Positions 26,658 to 33,610 of a stretch of DNA of 45,718 bases are shown here, piece after piece; the first letter of the stretch is position 1, and each line of letters begins with the position of its first letter. Below the pieces are notes generated by a model. That model did not search any database and had not been told where the DNA came from. It saw nothing but the letters and a program-made list of their open reading frames with translations. The DNA comes from Chthonomonas sp. UBA1950 (GTDB lineage Bacteria; Armatimonadota; Fimbriimonadia; Fimbriimonadales; Fimbriimonadaceae), in assembly GCA_002336105.1 (NCBI GenBank), contig DDEQ01000039.1, positions 940-46,657 of the forward strand, in the 5' to 3' direction. The translations under genes were made by a program, and so were the position numbers.

Positions 26658-26772
26658 TTTCGATGTGTCTACGAGGTTAGCTGCCGGGTTAGAGCCGAAA
26701 GTACTCTTCCTGTGATAGGATACACCCCAAAAGGTGGGTCCCCCGCTCTGATGGAATCATCAGATTCGACGT
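26652..26772 (-). promoter_or_regulatory. ydaO/yuaA-type cyclic di-AMP riboswitch
   Basis: Read on the minus strand, the leader contains the conserved blocks of the ydaO class in order: AATCTGATGATTCCATCAGA, then GCGGGGGACCCA, TTTTGGGGTGTATC, GAGTACTTTC and CTAACCCGGCAGCTAACC directly followed by TCGTAG. The last block is the most diagnostic of the class. Spacing and order fit the two-site pseudo-symmetric aptamer known to bind two c-di-AMP molecules. A -10 box (26785-26780) sits just upstream. The aptamer is followed by a short linker with a candidate switch helix. Class members generally turn genes off when c-di-AMP is high. Confidence 0.93.
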
Positions 26773-26779
26773 TTACATA

Positions 26780-26785
26780 ATTATA
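26780..26785 (-). promoter_or_regulatory. -10 box of the riboswitch transcript
   Basis: TATAAT on the minus strand, directly upstream of the aptamer. No good -35 hexamer is visible at 16-18 nt. Transcription starting about 7 nt downstream would begin right at the aptamer. Confidence 0.6.
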
Positions 26786-26851
26786 CTCGAAAATCTCAGT
26801 GAGTAGGCCCAAATCCACTCGCTAGCTTCTCAGGCCGTATAGTAAGGAACG

Positions 26852-27460
26852 ATGATTGCTACTGTCGCCGCTTCACTGCTATTGACCCAATCGTCGACGG
26901 TGACCGACGATCGTGACGTGATTAGAACAGTTCTACTTAGCTTTTTCAAGCACGAGAAGTGGTATTCCCCCGATTGGAAGCCGAAGGATTTCGTCGTGCT
27001 GAGACCAACCTACGCGGATAAGTCACGGTTGGACTTTGGTGTCGCGATTACCAATATGGAAACTCTGGTTCAATCCGATCTTGATTGGGCAAAAGCGAAC
27101 CCAAAGAAAGTCACGAGAGGATTTGTAGAAGAAGCGAAACAGAAACTGGGGGTGCTTTTATACGTCCAAAAGGAATCAATGTCTGGCATGGGGTTAACAT
27201 TAGGGAAGGCTGTGCCCTTAACCAAGCTTCAATGGGGGAAGAAAATTGTTGTCAGTGACGAGTATGGACGTAAGTTCGGCAAAGGTTCGTCTGCCCTAAC
27301 CGCCCAGGCATATATGCCGAGCTACTCTAGAAACGGACGGTACGCGATTGTGCGACTGACTGTGCCTTGGTCCATTCATTCATCGTCGATAACTTATTTG
27401 CTCGCAAGAGACCGGAATCAATGGCAACAGCTTCTGGTTACGCCAGTGTTTTTTACTTAG
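26852..27460 (+). CDS. Hypothetical protein, probably exported
   Basis: The protein has 202 residues. The short hydrophobic N-terminus (MIATVAASLLLTQSSTV) may be a minimal signal peptide. TAAGGA at 26843-26848 supports ATG 26852. The body (DRDVIRTVLLSFFKHEKWYS, then AQAYMPSYSRNGRYAIVRL, ending YLLARDRNQWQQLLVTPVFFT) has an alternating-strand pattern seen in small alpha/beta domains. The family is not recognised. It is divergent from the riboswitch-controlled gene, with about 65 bp between its start and that gene's -10 box. Confidence 0.72.
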   Translation: MIATVAASLLLTQSSTVTDDRDVIRTVLLSFFKHEKWYSPDWKPKDFVVLRPTYADKSRLDFGVAITNMETLVQSDLDWAKANPKKVTRGFVEEAKQKLGVLLYVQKESMSGMGLTLGKAVPLTKLQWGKKIVVSDEYGRKFGKGSSALTAQAYMPSYSRNGRYAIVRLTVPWSIHSSSITYLLARDRNQWQQLLVTPVFFT

Positions 27461-27498
27461 GAAGACGGTATCTAGTCGTTTTGAGCATACTGGGTTCT

Positions 27499-27864
27499 AT
27501 GTCGAAGATCGTTGCCAACCACTATGTGCTTGCAGTCCACAACCTCGAAGAGTCTGCTAGATGGTTTGTGAACACACTTGGGTTTGAAATCTGTAACGAG
27601 CCACCAGGCTGGATTTTTGTCAAACGCGATAATTGCATGATCATGCTTGGATGGTGCGCAGACTCATTGCCTGCAGCTGATCTCGGCGACCATAGTTATT
27701 TTGCTTACCTGCTTGTAGATAATGCCGATGAACTTTATGAGCAGGTTCTTGCAACCGGAACGGAGGTTTCGATGAAGCTCGCTTCGAAACCATGGAATAT
27801 GCGCGAGTTTGGGCTTCGAACTCCAGAAGGCCATCGCATCATGATCGGGCACGTACTGTCCTAA
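27499..27864 (+). CDS. VOC (glyoxalase/bleomycin-resistance-like) family protein
   Basis: The protein has 121 residues from ATG 27499. One VOC domain is visible: NHYVLAVHNLEESARWFVNTLGFE at the start, cut here to its key features (first strand with His, then the helix), and WNMREFGLRTPEGHRIMIGH at the end, with the typical metal-position Glu and the PEGH turn. The upstream frame is open to 27367 but overlaps the previous gene, and MSKIVANHYVLAV is the natural VOC start. Members bind a metal and act on glyoxal adducts, antibiotics or other small molecules. The specific role is unknown. Confidence 0.85.
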   Translation: MSKIVANHYVLAVHNLEESARWFVNTLGFEICNEPPGWIFVKRDNCMIMLGWCADSLPAADLGDHSYFAYLLVDNADELYEQVLATGTEVSMKLASKPWNMREFGLRTPEGHRIMIGHVLS

Positions 27865-27946
27865 ACGGTGCCCAATTCGTCGCAAATAGCGCATACAGTC
27901 TCGCAATACGGAACCGAATGTTTTTTGCCGCTGTAACATTCGGTTG

Positions 27947-28732
27947 ATGTATCCCCATCACGATAAAACGATAAATCAAATCAAAGAAGCTTATATCAAT
28001 GACCCGAATGCGCTTTCGGTGATCATTGGTGGATCGGTCGCAAAAGGTTGGGCGAAAGAAAACTCAGATGTCGATATCCTTCTTGTGACCACCGAGGAAA
28101 AACATGCTGATGCAGAGGCTGCAAACCAGCTTACGCTGTACCGAGGAGACCTGACGGACTACGAAGGCGGATATGTAGACGGAAAAGTGATTACCCTACC
28201 TTTCATTCGCCTCATCGCAGAACGGGGAAGTGAACCTTCCAGGTCAATGTTCTTGGGAGCTAGAGTACTGTTCGACAAAACAGGTGAGGTACAAGAACTC
28301 GTTGACCGCATTCTTACTTATCCCGAAGAGGGGCTAGAAGAGCGCATTCGTCGATTCCATAGTCAGCTTGTTATTTGGGGTTGGTATACCGGCGAGGCTT
28401 TCAAACGACAAGACTCGTATTTGCTTTCGAAATCGGTAAGCGAGATTGGTTTTTACGCCATGAGACTGATCCTCGCTGTGAACAAGAGAATCTATCCCTA
28501 TCATAAATGGGTGACCCAGATGGTTCGCGAGACGCCAAACAAGCCGGAAGCTATTATCGAAAAGATTCTCTTGATGGTGGAGTCGAAGACACCAGAATCA
28601 ATTAAAGACGTCATCGATACGATGAACGCTTGGGGCGGTTGGACGATAGATTATCGAGTGCACTGCCAAGACTTTCTTCAGGATAGTGAGTTCAATTGGG
28701 TAGATCATCCGGCTCCGATAGCAGACCTCTGA
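27947..28732 (+). CDS. Nucleotidyltransferase (Pol beta superfamily) domain protein
   Basis: The protein has 261 residues from ATG 27947 (TTG 27944 is also in frame). The motif GGSVAKGWAKENSDVDILL at about residues 28-46 supplies the GS and DxD residues that bind nucleotide and metal in minimal nucleotidyltransferases. A helical C-terminal domain follows (SQLVIWGWYTGEAFKRQDSY, then VNKRIYPYHKWVTQM). This resembles aminoglycoside-type and other small-molecule nucleotidyltransferases, but the substrate cannot be named. Its TGA shares a base with the start of the MFS gene (TGATG), so the two are probably co-translated. Confidence 0.88.
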   Translation: MYPHHDKTINQIKEAYINDPNALSVIIGGSVAKGWAKENSDVDILLVTTEEKHADAEAANQLTLYRGDLTDYEGGYVDGKVITLPFIRLIAERGSEPSRSMFLGARVLFDKTGEVQELVDRILTYPEEGLEERIRRFHSQLVIWGWYTGEAFKRQDSYLLSKSVSEIGFYAMRLILAVNKRIYPYHKWVTQMVRETPNKPEAIIEKILLMVESKTPESIKDVIDTMNAWGGWTIDYRVHCQDFLQDSEFNWVDHPAPIADL

Positions 28733-29883
28733 TGAACCAAATTCCGGGTCGGTTTGAGCAGATCGCAACAAGGGTTGCGTTCCTGATGGCCGGTTTGGCA
28801 ATGGCAAGTTGGGCGCCGCTGGTTCCGCTTGCCAAGGCCCGCATTGGTCTTGACGAAGGACAACTTGGAAGCTTGCTCTTATGCTTAGGCCTTGGGTCAG
28901 TAATCTGTATGCCATTTTCGGGCGGGTGGGCGGCTAAGTTCGGTTGTCGAAGAACCATTTTGACTGCTGGCGCCTTTACGCTGGGGGCACTTCCGTTTAT
29001 GGCGACGGCCTCTAGCGCAGCTTCTCTGGCGGCTAGCTTGCTCGTCTTTGGGGCAAGCATCGGAACGATCGACGTCACGATGAACATCCAAGCTGTGCTA
29101 GTTGAGAAGGCAAGTAATCGTCCGATGATGTCCGGCTTTCACGGGCTGTTCAGTGCGGGAGGGATTTGCGGTGCCGGCGCTGTTACAGGATTAATGTCTG
29201 TTGGCTTCTTACCGCTTCAGGCGACGCTAACCGTGTCGGTCACTGCCGCCTTTATGCTTATTTTTGTGCGAAAAGGGCTGTTGTCATACGGCAGCGAGGA
29301 AGAAGCAGCGGCTTTCGCGGTGCCTCGCGGCTTCGTCTTACTGCTGGGAGCTCTTTGTTTCATTATGTTCTTGGCGGAAGGTTCGGTCTTAGACTGGAGC
29401 GCCGTTATATTGGCGAAGATTCATAAGGTAGCTACGAATCAAGCTGGGTTCGGCTACGTCGCATTCTCCATTGCCATGACTACCGGACGGCTACTTGGCG
29501 ACATTATCGTGAGTAGGCTTGGAGCATTTCGGATTCTCGTTCTCGGAGGAGTTTGTGCGGCAACCGGCTTTGCTATTGCCGCGTTTGTTCCAAGTCCATT
29601 CGCAGCTCTCGTTGGCTTTGCCCTTGTCGGGATTGGAGCTTCCAATGTTGTGCCCGTGCTATTCACCGCTGCTGGAAATCAGAAAGTTATGCCGACAAAC
29701 CTTGCTGTAGCGTCGGTAACGACTATGGGATATGCAGGCATCTTGATGGGGCCAGCGATCATTGGTTATGTTGCAACGTGGACAACGCTTAAGAGCGCCA
29801 TCCTGGTTGTGTCGGTTTTGCTGGTGATCGTCGCGATGAGTGCTCGCAAAGTTACCTCTGTGATGAGACCGGACTCGGACTAA
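28732..29883 (+). CDS. MFS transporter
   Basis: The protein has 383 residues and about twelve membrane helices. The first (RVAFLMAGLAMASWAPLVPL) and the loop GGWAAKFGCRRTILTAG (MFS loop 2-3 pattern) are typical of small-molecule/sugar-type MFS proteins (YbjJ-like). I chose ATG 28732 over the upstream in-frame ATG 28696, because 28732 overlaps the preceding stop by one base and starts just before the first helix. The substrate is unknown. The pairing with a nucleotidyltransferase could mean both handle a toxic small molecule (inference). Confidence 0.9.
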   Translation: MNQIPGRFEQIATRVAFLMAGLAMASWAPLVPLAKARIGLDEGQLGSLLLCLGLGSVICMPFSGGWAAKFGCRRTILTAGAFTLGALPFMATASSAASLAASLLVFGASIGTIDVTMNIQAVLVEKASNRPMMSGFHGLFSAGGICGAGAVTGLMSVGFLPLQATLTVSVTAAFMLIFVRKGLLSYGSEEEAAAFAVPRGFVLLLGALCFIMFLAEGSVLDWSAVILAKIHKVATNQAGFGYVAFSIAMTTGRLLGDIIVSRLGAFRILVLGGVCAATGFAIAAFVPSPFAALVGFALVGIGASNVVPVLFTAAGNQKVMPTNLAVASVTTMGYAGILMGPAIIGYVATWTTLKSAILVVSVLLVIVAMSARKVTSVMRPDSD

Positions 29884-29892
29884 AATGAATCC

Positions 29893-30555
29893 ATGACTTT
29901 GAAAGAAGCCATGGATTCCCTCGAAGCATTCGGAACGCAAAAGATGCGTGATCAGAATATTCGTCATGGCGCTTCTGGGCCTCAATTTGGCGTTAAGATG
30001 GGCGATATTCGAGCGCTTGCTAAGGCGATCAAAATGGACCATGATCTTGGCAGGCTACTTTGGGCAACTGAAAATCTTGACGCTAGGTTTCTGGCGATCC
30101 TAATTCTCAAACCGAAGCAACTGGAAGAATCTGAGCTTGAGTTGATGGTGGCATCCGTGAATTTCGGCGCTTTAGCGGACTGGCTGAATTCATATATTGT
30201 CAAGAATCATCCAGCCAAGGAAGTTCTGCGCATGAAATGGCTAGACGAGGAATCGCCCTACTTGCAACGTGCCGCCTGGAGTTTGACCACAGAAAGAGTT
30301 TCAAAAAAAGCAGATGGTCTCAACCTCTCAGCTCTACTTAATACCATTGAGTCTCAACTACTCTCCAAGCCTGAAGCCGCACAGTGGACGATGAATTACT
30401 GCCTTGCTGAAATTGGGATTCGATATCCAGAGCACCGTGAGCGAGCCATTTCCATCGGAGAAAGTCTAGGGCTATATCGAGATTATCCTGTCTCCAAAGG
30501 ATGCACATCTCCATTCGCTCCGATCTGGATAAAAGAGATAGTCTCCAGGCAATAA
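29893..30555 (+). CDS. AlkD-like DNA alkylation repair protein
   Basis: The protein has 220 residues and is all-helical, with HEAT-like repeats. FGTQKMRDQNIRHGASGPQF, FGVKMGDIRALAK and AWSLTTERVSKK match the AlkD/AlkC DNA glycosylase family, and SPYLQRAAWSL plus NFGALADWLNSY are typical of its repeats. AlkD removes 3- and 7-methylpurines by cleaving the glycosidic bond without base flipping. The gene lies 9 bp after the MFS gene, so it is likely in the same transcript. A strong inverted repeat overlaps its stop codon and probably ends the operon. Confidence 0.88.
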   Translation: MTLKEAMDSLEAFGTQKMRDQNIRHGASGPQFGVKMGDIRALAKAIKMDHDLGRLLWATENLDARFLAILILKPKQLEESELELMVASVNFGALADWLNSYIVKNHPAKEVLRMKWLDEESPYLQRAAWSLTTERVSKKADGLNLSALLNTIESQLLSKPEAAQWTMNYCLAEIGIRYPEHRERAISIGESLGLYRDYPVSKGCTSPFAPIWIKEIVSRQ

Positions 30556-30594
30556 TAGCCTAGACTCAGAAGTAAAAACCTAGTCTAGGCTATT
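30554..30594. terminator. Hairpin at the end of the AlkD-like gene
   Basis: AATAGCCTAGACT (30554-30566) and AGTCTAGGCTATT (30582-30594) form a perfect 13-bp stem with a 15-nt loop. It starts inside the stop codon and is followed by TACTCG. It lies between convergent genes, so it may serve both. Confidence 0.8.
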
Positions 30595-30663
30595 TACTCG
30601 ATAGCCGAATAGAGATCTGATCCTCTAGCAAGCTAACGGTCATGATCGCGTCTGAAGAGAATT

Positions 30664-31029
30664 CTATTGTTTAGAGGCGATCGTCCCATGCGTAGTCTGC
30701 CAATCCGGGACAGCGTACGTTTGAGGTGGTTGTCTAAAAGACAGAGAATCCTTGTCTGTTTGAAGTAGCCAATTCTCGGTCGCTGTCATATATTTTGTGG
30801 CGTTTTCCCGCAGAGTGATCAGCCTTAGCAGATGAGTTTTCTTCCCGTCGTCTTCGGCGGTTTCGAACGAAGATTTGAGTGATGTTATCTCCGCTGAGTT
30901 CTGTTTAACCGCATTGCGAATAGTCGCAACTTTTTGCGCTAACGACAGACTGTCATTCTTGACCAGTCGTTTCATGTTCTCCACAAGCTGAGACTTAAAT
31001 GATTGCTCAGCGTTTACCGGCGTCCGCAT
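30664..31029 (-). CDS. Small helical protein, paralogue of the riboswitch-controlled protein
   Basis: The protein has 121 residues, is cytoplasmic and is predicted helical. It aligns end to end with the protein at 26230-26607: AEQSFKSQLVENMKRLVK, then LSLAQKVATIRNAVKQNS, then LRENATKYMTATENWL, at about one-third identity by eye. The C-terminal tails differ. The family is not recognised. GGAGG (31041-31037) stands 7 nt before ATG 31029. Its leader has no ydaO aptamer, but it ends in the same ribosome-binding-site element as the paralogue and holds two exclusive hairpins. A good promoter lies about 150 nt upstream. Confidence 0.83.
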   Translation of the reverse strand: MRTPVNAEQSFKSQLVENMKRLVKNDSLSLAQKVATIRNAVKQNSAEITSLKSSFETAEDDGKKTHLLRLITLRENATKYMTATENWLLQTDKDSLSFRQPPQTYAVPDWQTTHGTIASKQ

Positions 31030-31036
31030 AAATACA

Positions 31037-31097
31037 CCTCCTTATGCGTCTGGTCGTTGAGAATGTGCATGATTGCGACACTCTATGGTTTTAGAGT
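31037..31097 (-). promoter_or_regulatory. Leader element, copy A, with two mutually exclusive hairpins
   Basis: On the minus strand, ACTCTA (31097-31092) and TAGAGT (31085-31080) form a perfect 6-bp hairpin with a 6-nt loop. The same segment, extended as AGAGTGT (31084-31078), can instead pair with ACATTCT (31066-31060; six Watson-Crick pairs and one G-U), just upstream of GACGCATAAGGAGG. The two pairings cannot coexist. The 28 nt at 31064-31037 match the leader of the gene at 26230. The pairing was worked out by eye. Confidence 0.55.
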
Positions 31098-31176
31098 CGA
31101 AATGGTTGTGCTATTCAGGCAACTTGAATAGTCGAATTCATATGCCTAAATTACGCAACAATTGTCGATAATCATC

Positions 31177-31205
31177 ATTATACTTCAGCTTTTCTAAAAC
31201 GTGAA
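31177..31205 (-). promoter_or_regulatory. Sigma-70-type promoter of the second small gene
   Basis: On the minus strand, TTCACG (31205-31200) and TATAAT (31182-31177) are separated by 17 nt. The -10 matches fully and the -35 at four of six. It predicts a leader of about 140 nt. Confidence 0.7.
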
Positions 31206-31382
31206 GAAATAGTAGTGGTTCTTAATCAGCCATCAAGTTGGTAGTGCTCTTAATTGATAAATATTGCAATTTATTGAATTACTTAAGCCGTTACAGCTCA
31301 ACCAATCCAGATAAGTCGTTCTGCGCATTTGATATTTGTCACAAAAGTAGACGCACGTCTGCCAATCGTGTTATGATGAGGA

Positions 31383-31853
31383 ATGGCTCAGTTGAATTGG
31401 TTAGTGAAAGCCCTTAGCGCAGCTATCTGGGAGATGGGGGAAGCCTTCACCGGTCTGGAGGATAAGGACGTTTGGGTTCGCCCACATCCGAGATTGCTGA
31501 GTATCGGAGAAATAGCCCGTCATGTTGGAATGGGTGAGGCACACGCGTTTCTTGGCGTCGATTTCGAAAGCCCTTTTATGCTTTTGGCGTCTCGCTATTA
31601 CTCGGTAAATATTGAAGAGGAAGTCCGGCTTGAGATGGGATCTGAGGCGGTTTACGCCGAGATAAAGCGAATTCATCAAGCTGTATTAGATTCATGGGAA
31701 GCTAATCCGCACGAATCTGAAGATCCGAACCCTCATCGAGAAGGATGGACCTGGGGGCAGATCCTGGAATACCAAGGGTTTCATGTTGCCTATCACACAG
31801 GACAAATCTATTCGGTCAGGCACTTACTGGGTCACGAAACCGTCGATAACTAG
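31383..31853 (+). CDS. DinB superfamily protein
   Basis: The protein has 156 residues. LLSIGEIARHVGMGEAHAF in the N-terminal half and YQGFHVAYHTGQIYSVRHLL near the C-terminus provide the His residues of a DinB-like metal site. It is cytoplasmic and of unknown specific activity. It is only distantly similar to the DinB protein at 25400-25906. The gene is alone and divergent from the small gene at 30664-31029. The 353-bp gap between them holds that gene's promoter and leader. Confidence 0.8.
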   Translation: MAQLNWLVKALSAAIWEMGEAFTGLEDKDVWVRPHPRLLSIGEIARHVGMGEAHAFLGVDFESPFMLLASRYYSVNIEEEVRLEMGSEAVYAEIKRIHQAVLDSWEANPHESEDPNPHREGWTWGQILEYQGFHVAYHTGQIYSVRHLLGHETVDN

Positions 31854-31914
31854 TTATTGCCAATGTGTTAATTAGGTCGCGAAGGTAGCTAGAATGCCTG
31901 GTAGCATCGGGTGA

Positions 31915-33333
31915 ATGATGCTCATGGCTCTGGGGCTTGCGACGATGCTGATAACCAATGAAGAGATTCCTCTGAACCTATTTCGGGGGGGAGATGTGGT
32001 TCTTTTCCAGGGGGATTCAATTACTGACGGCAATCGCGGCAGATCGGAGGATCCGAACCACATCCTCGGGCACGGTTATGTGTTCTCGATAGCCAGTAAA
32101 TACGGTGGAACGTATCCGACTTCCGGACTCACTTTCCTTAATCGCGGAATCAGTGGCAACACACTAGCCGACCTAGAGGCGCGTTGGAAGGAGGATACGA
32201 TTGCGCTCAAACCTACGGTGTTGAGCATCATGGTGGGAATCAACGATGTTCACCAGTATCTCGTGACCGGTAAAGAACTGGATTTTCAAGATATTGAATC
32301 CCGGTATGACGCCTTACTCACCAATACTCAGAAGGCTCTGCCGGATATTCGCCTAGTCCTATGTGAGCCCTTTACGATTGATACCGGAGATCCTGCCGTG
32401 TATCTAAAGCGACGGTCAGCCGTGAAAAAGCTCGATGAGATAGTTCAGCGGTTAGCTACCAAGCATAAAGCGGCTTTTGTGCCGTGTCAAAGGGCGTTTG
32501 ACGATGCTGCCAAGCTTGCAACGCCTAAGCACTGGGTGTGGGATGGCATTCATCCAACTTATTCGGGGCACCTGGTCCTGGCTAAAGCCTGGGAAGCAGC
32601 ATATCGTAAACGGTTCGTCGATCCACTTGAAGATCCGATGCAAAACAGTGCGATTGCTCCCGAGGTGAATTCGGAGCGCGACTCATACGATTGGTTACAT
32701 CGGCACCGCGATATCATTGACTACCCGACGAAAGTTAATCCGGAGATTGTGCTCATTGGTGATTCAATTACGCACTTCTGGGGCGGCGATCCCTCGACGG
32801 GGCAGAAGAACGGCCCCAAAACATGGAGCAAAACCTTTTCAACTATCCCCGTGATGAACATGGGATGTGGCTGGGATCGCACTCAAAATGTACTCTGGCG
32901 ACTACAACACGGTGAACTCGTGGGCGTTAACCCAAGATGGGTCGTGCTGAATATCGGGACGAACAACCTTGTAGGGGATGAAACGGCACGTACTAACTCG
33001 CCGGAGGAAATCGCGGTTGGGATACGAAAAATCGCAGAGTTACTACGCGATAGATGCCCGCAGGCGAAGTTACTTGTGATGGGGGTTTTCCCTCGTGGTG
33101 ATGAGCCGGGTAATCCTTTGGATCGCGACATTGCAAGGCTCAACGAGATTCTGAAAGCACAGTTTAGGACAAGTCCGAATACTCTCTTTTGCGATTTACG
33201 AACTGAACTTGGGAATCGAGAGGGCGGGGTGAAGAAGGGTCTCTTTTCGGATGGAACGCACCCCAACGAAAACGGATATCAGGTTTGGGGTTCGGCATTG
33301 GAGAGGCTGGGAATCGTTGCCCAACGGGGATGA
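31915..33333 (+). CDS. Tandem double SGNH/GDSL hydrolase
   Basis: The protein has 472 residues with two complete SGNH domains in one chain. Domain 1 (about 20-235) has FQGDSITDG (catalytic Ser), a GINDV block III and DGIHPTYSGH (Asp-His). Domain 2 (about 270-470) has IGDSITHFWGG, NIGTNNL and SDGTHPNENGY. Both triads look intact. The start region (MMLMALGLATMLITNEE) may be a weak signal peptide. SGNH enzymes are esterases acting on acetylated sugars, lipids or similar. Domain 2 resembles the platelet-activating-factor acetylhydrolase-like and sugar acetylesterase type. It could serve in polysaccharide deacetylation alongside the GH5 and lyase genes at 35506-38599 (inference). Confidence 0.9.
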   Translation: MMLMALGLATMLITNEEIPLNLFRGGDVVLFQGDSITDGNRGRSEDPNHILGHGYVFSIASKYGGTYPTSGLTFLNRGISGNTLADLEARWKEDTIALKPTVLSIMVGINDVHQYLVTGKELDFQDIESRYDALLTNTQKALPDIRLVLCEPFTIDTGDPAVYLKRRSAVKKLDEIVQRLATKHKAAFVPCQRAFDDAAKLATPKHWVWDGIHPTYSGHLVLAKAWEAAYRKRFVDPLEDPMQNSAIAPEVNSERDSYDWLHRHRDIIDYPTKVNPEIVLIGDSITHFWGGDPSTGQKNGPKTWSKTFSTIPVMNMGCGWDRTQNVLWRLQHGELVGVNPRWVVLNIGTNNLVGDETARTNSPEEIAVGIRKIAELLRDRCPQAKLLVMGVFPRGDEPGNPLDRDIARLNEILKAQFRTSPNTLFCDLRTELGNREGGVKKGLFSDGTHPNENGYQVWGSALERLGIVAQRG

Positions 33334-33363
33334 TTAGCTACCAAAGCGTTAGTGCTGGAGGCG

Positions 33364-33390
33364 ATGCCCGCAAACAATTGCGTTTGGCAT
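33364..33390 (+). terminator. Hairpin after the SGNH hydrolase gene
   Basis: ATGCC-CGCAA (33364-33373) pairs with TTGCG-ttt-GGCAT (33378-33390), a 10-bp stem with a 3-nt bulge and 4-nt loop, followed by an AT-rich stretch with TTTT. It lies 31 bp after the stop. A perfect 12-bp palindrome (AGAGAATTCTCT, 33418-33429) follows in the same gap and could be an operator for the next gene. Confidence 0.5.
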
Positions 33391-33610
33391 ATTTATAAGT
33401 TTTCTCTTAGAAGTTCTAGAGAATTCTCTGCGGAAACGCAATTTGTTGGCACTTTTTCGTGGAATTGATGGAACCACCAGGGGTTATTACTCGTTTTGAA
33501 TCCCTATTAGTAAAGTCTGGCAATTTGAACGCCATTCATATATCTATCGCTCTCAACGCGCAGGCTCTGCGTAGCAACGATGCTTCCGATCACAGAGGAT
33601 CAAAGAACAG

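Noticed and set aside
28598..29091. Minus-strand frames opposite the nucleotidyltransferase and MFS genes
   Set aside because: No recognisable domain, and the plus-strand genes are strongly supported.
31037..31182. A second ydaO riboswitch upstream of the paralogue at 30664-31029
   Set aside because: The diagnostic blocks (GGGGGACCC, CAGCTAACCTCG) are absent, so this leader is of a different type.
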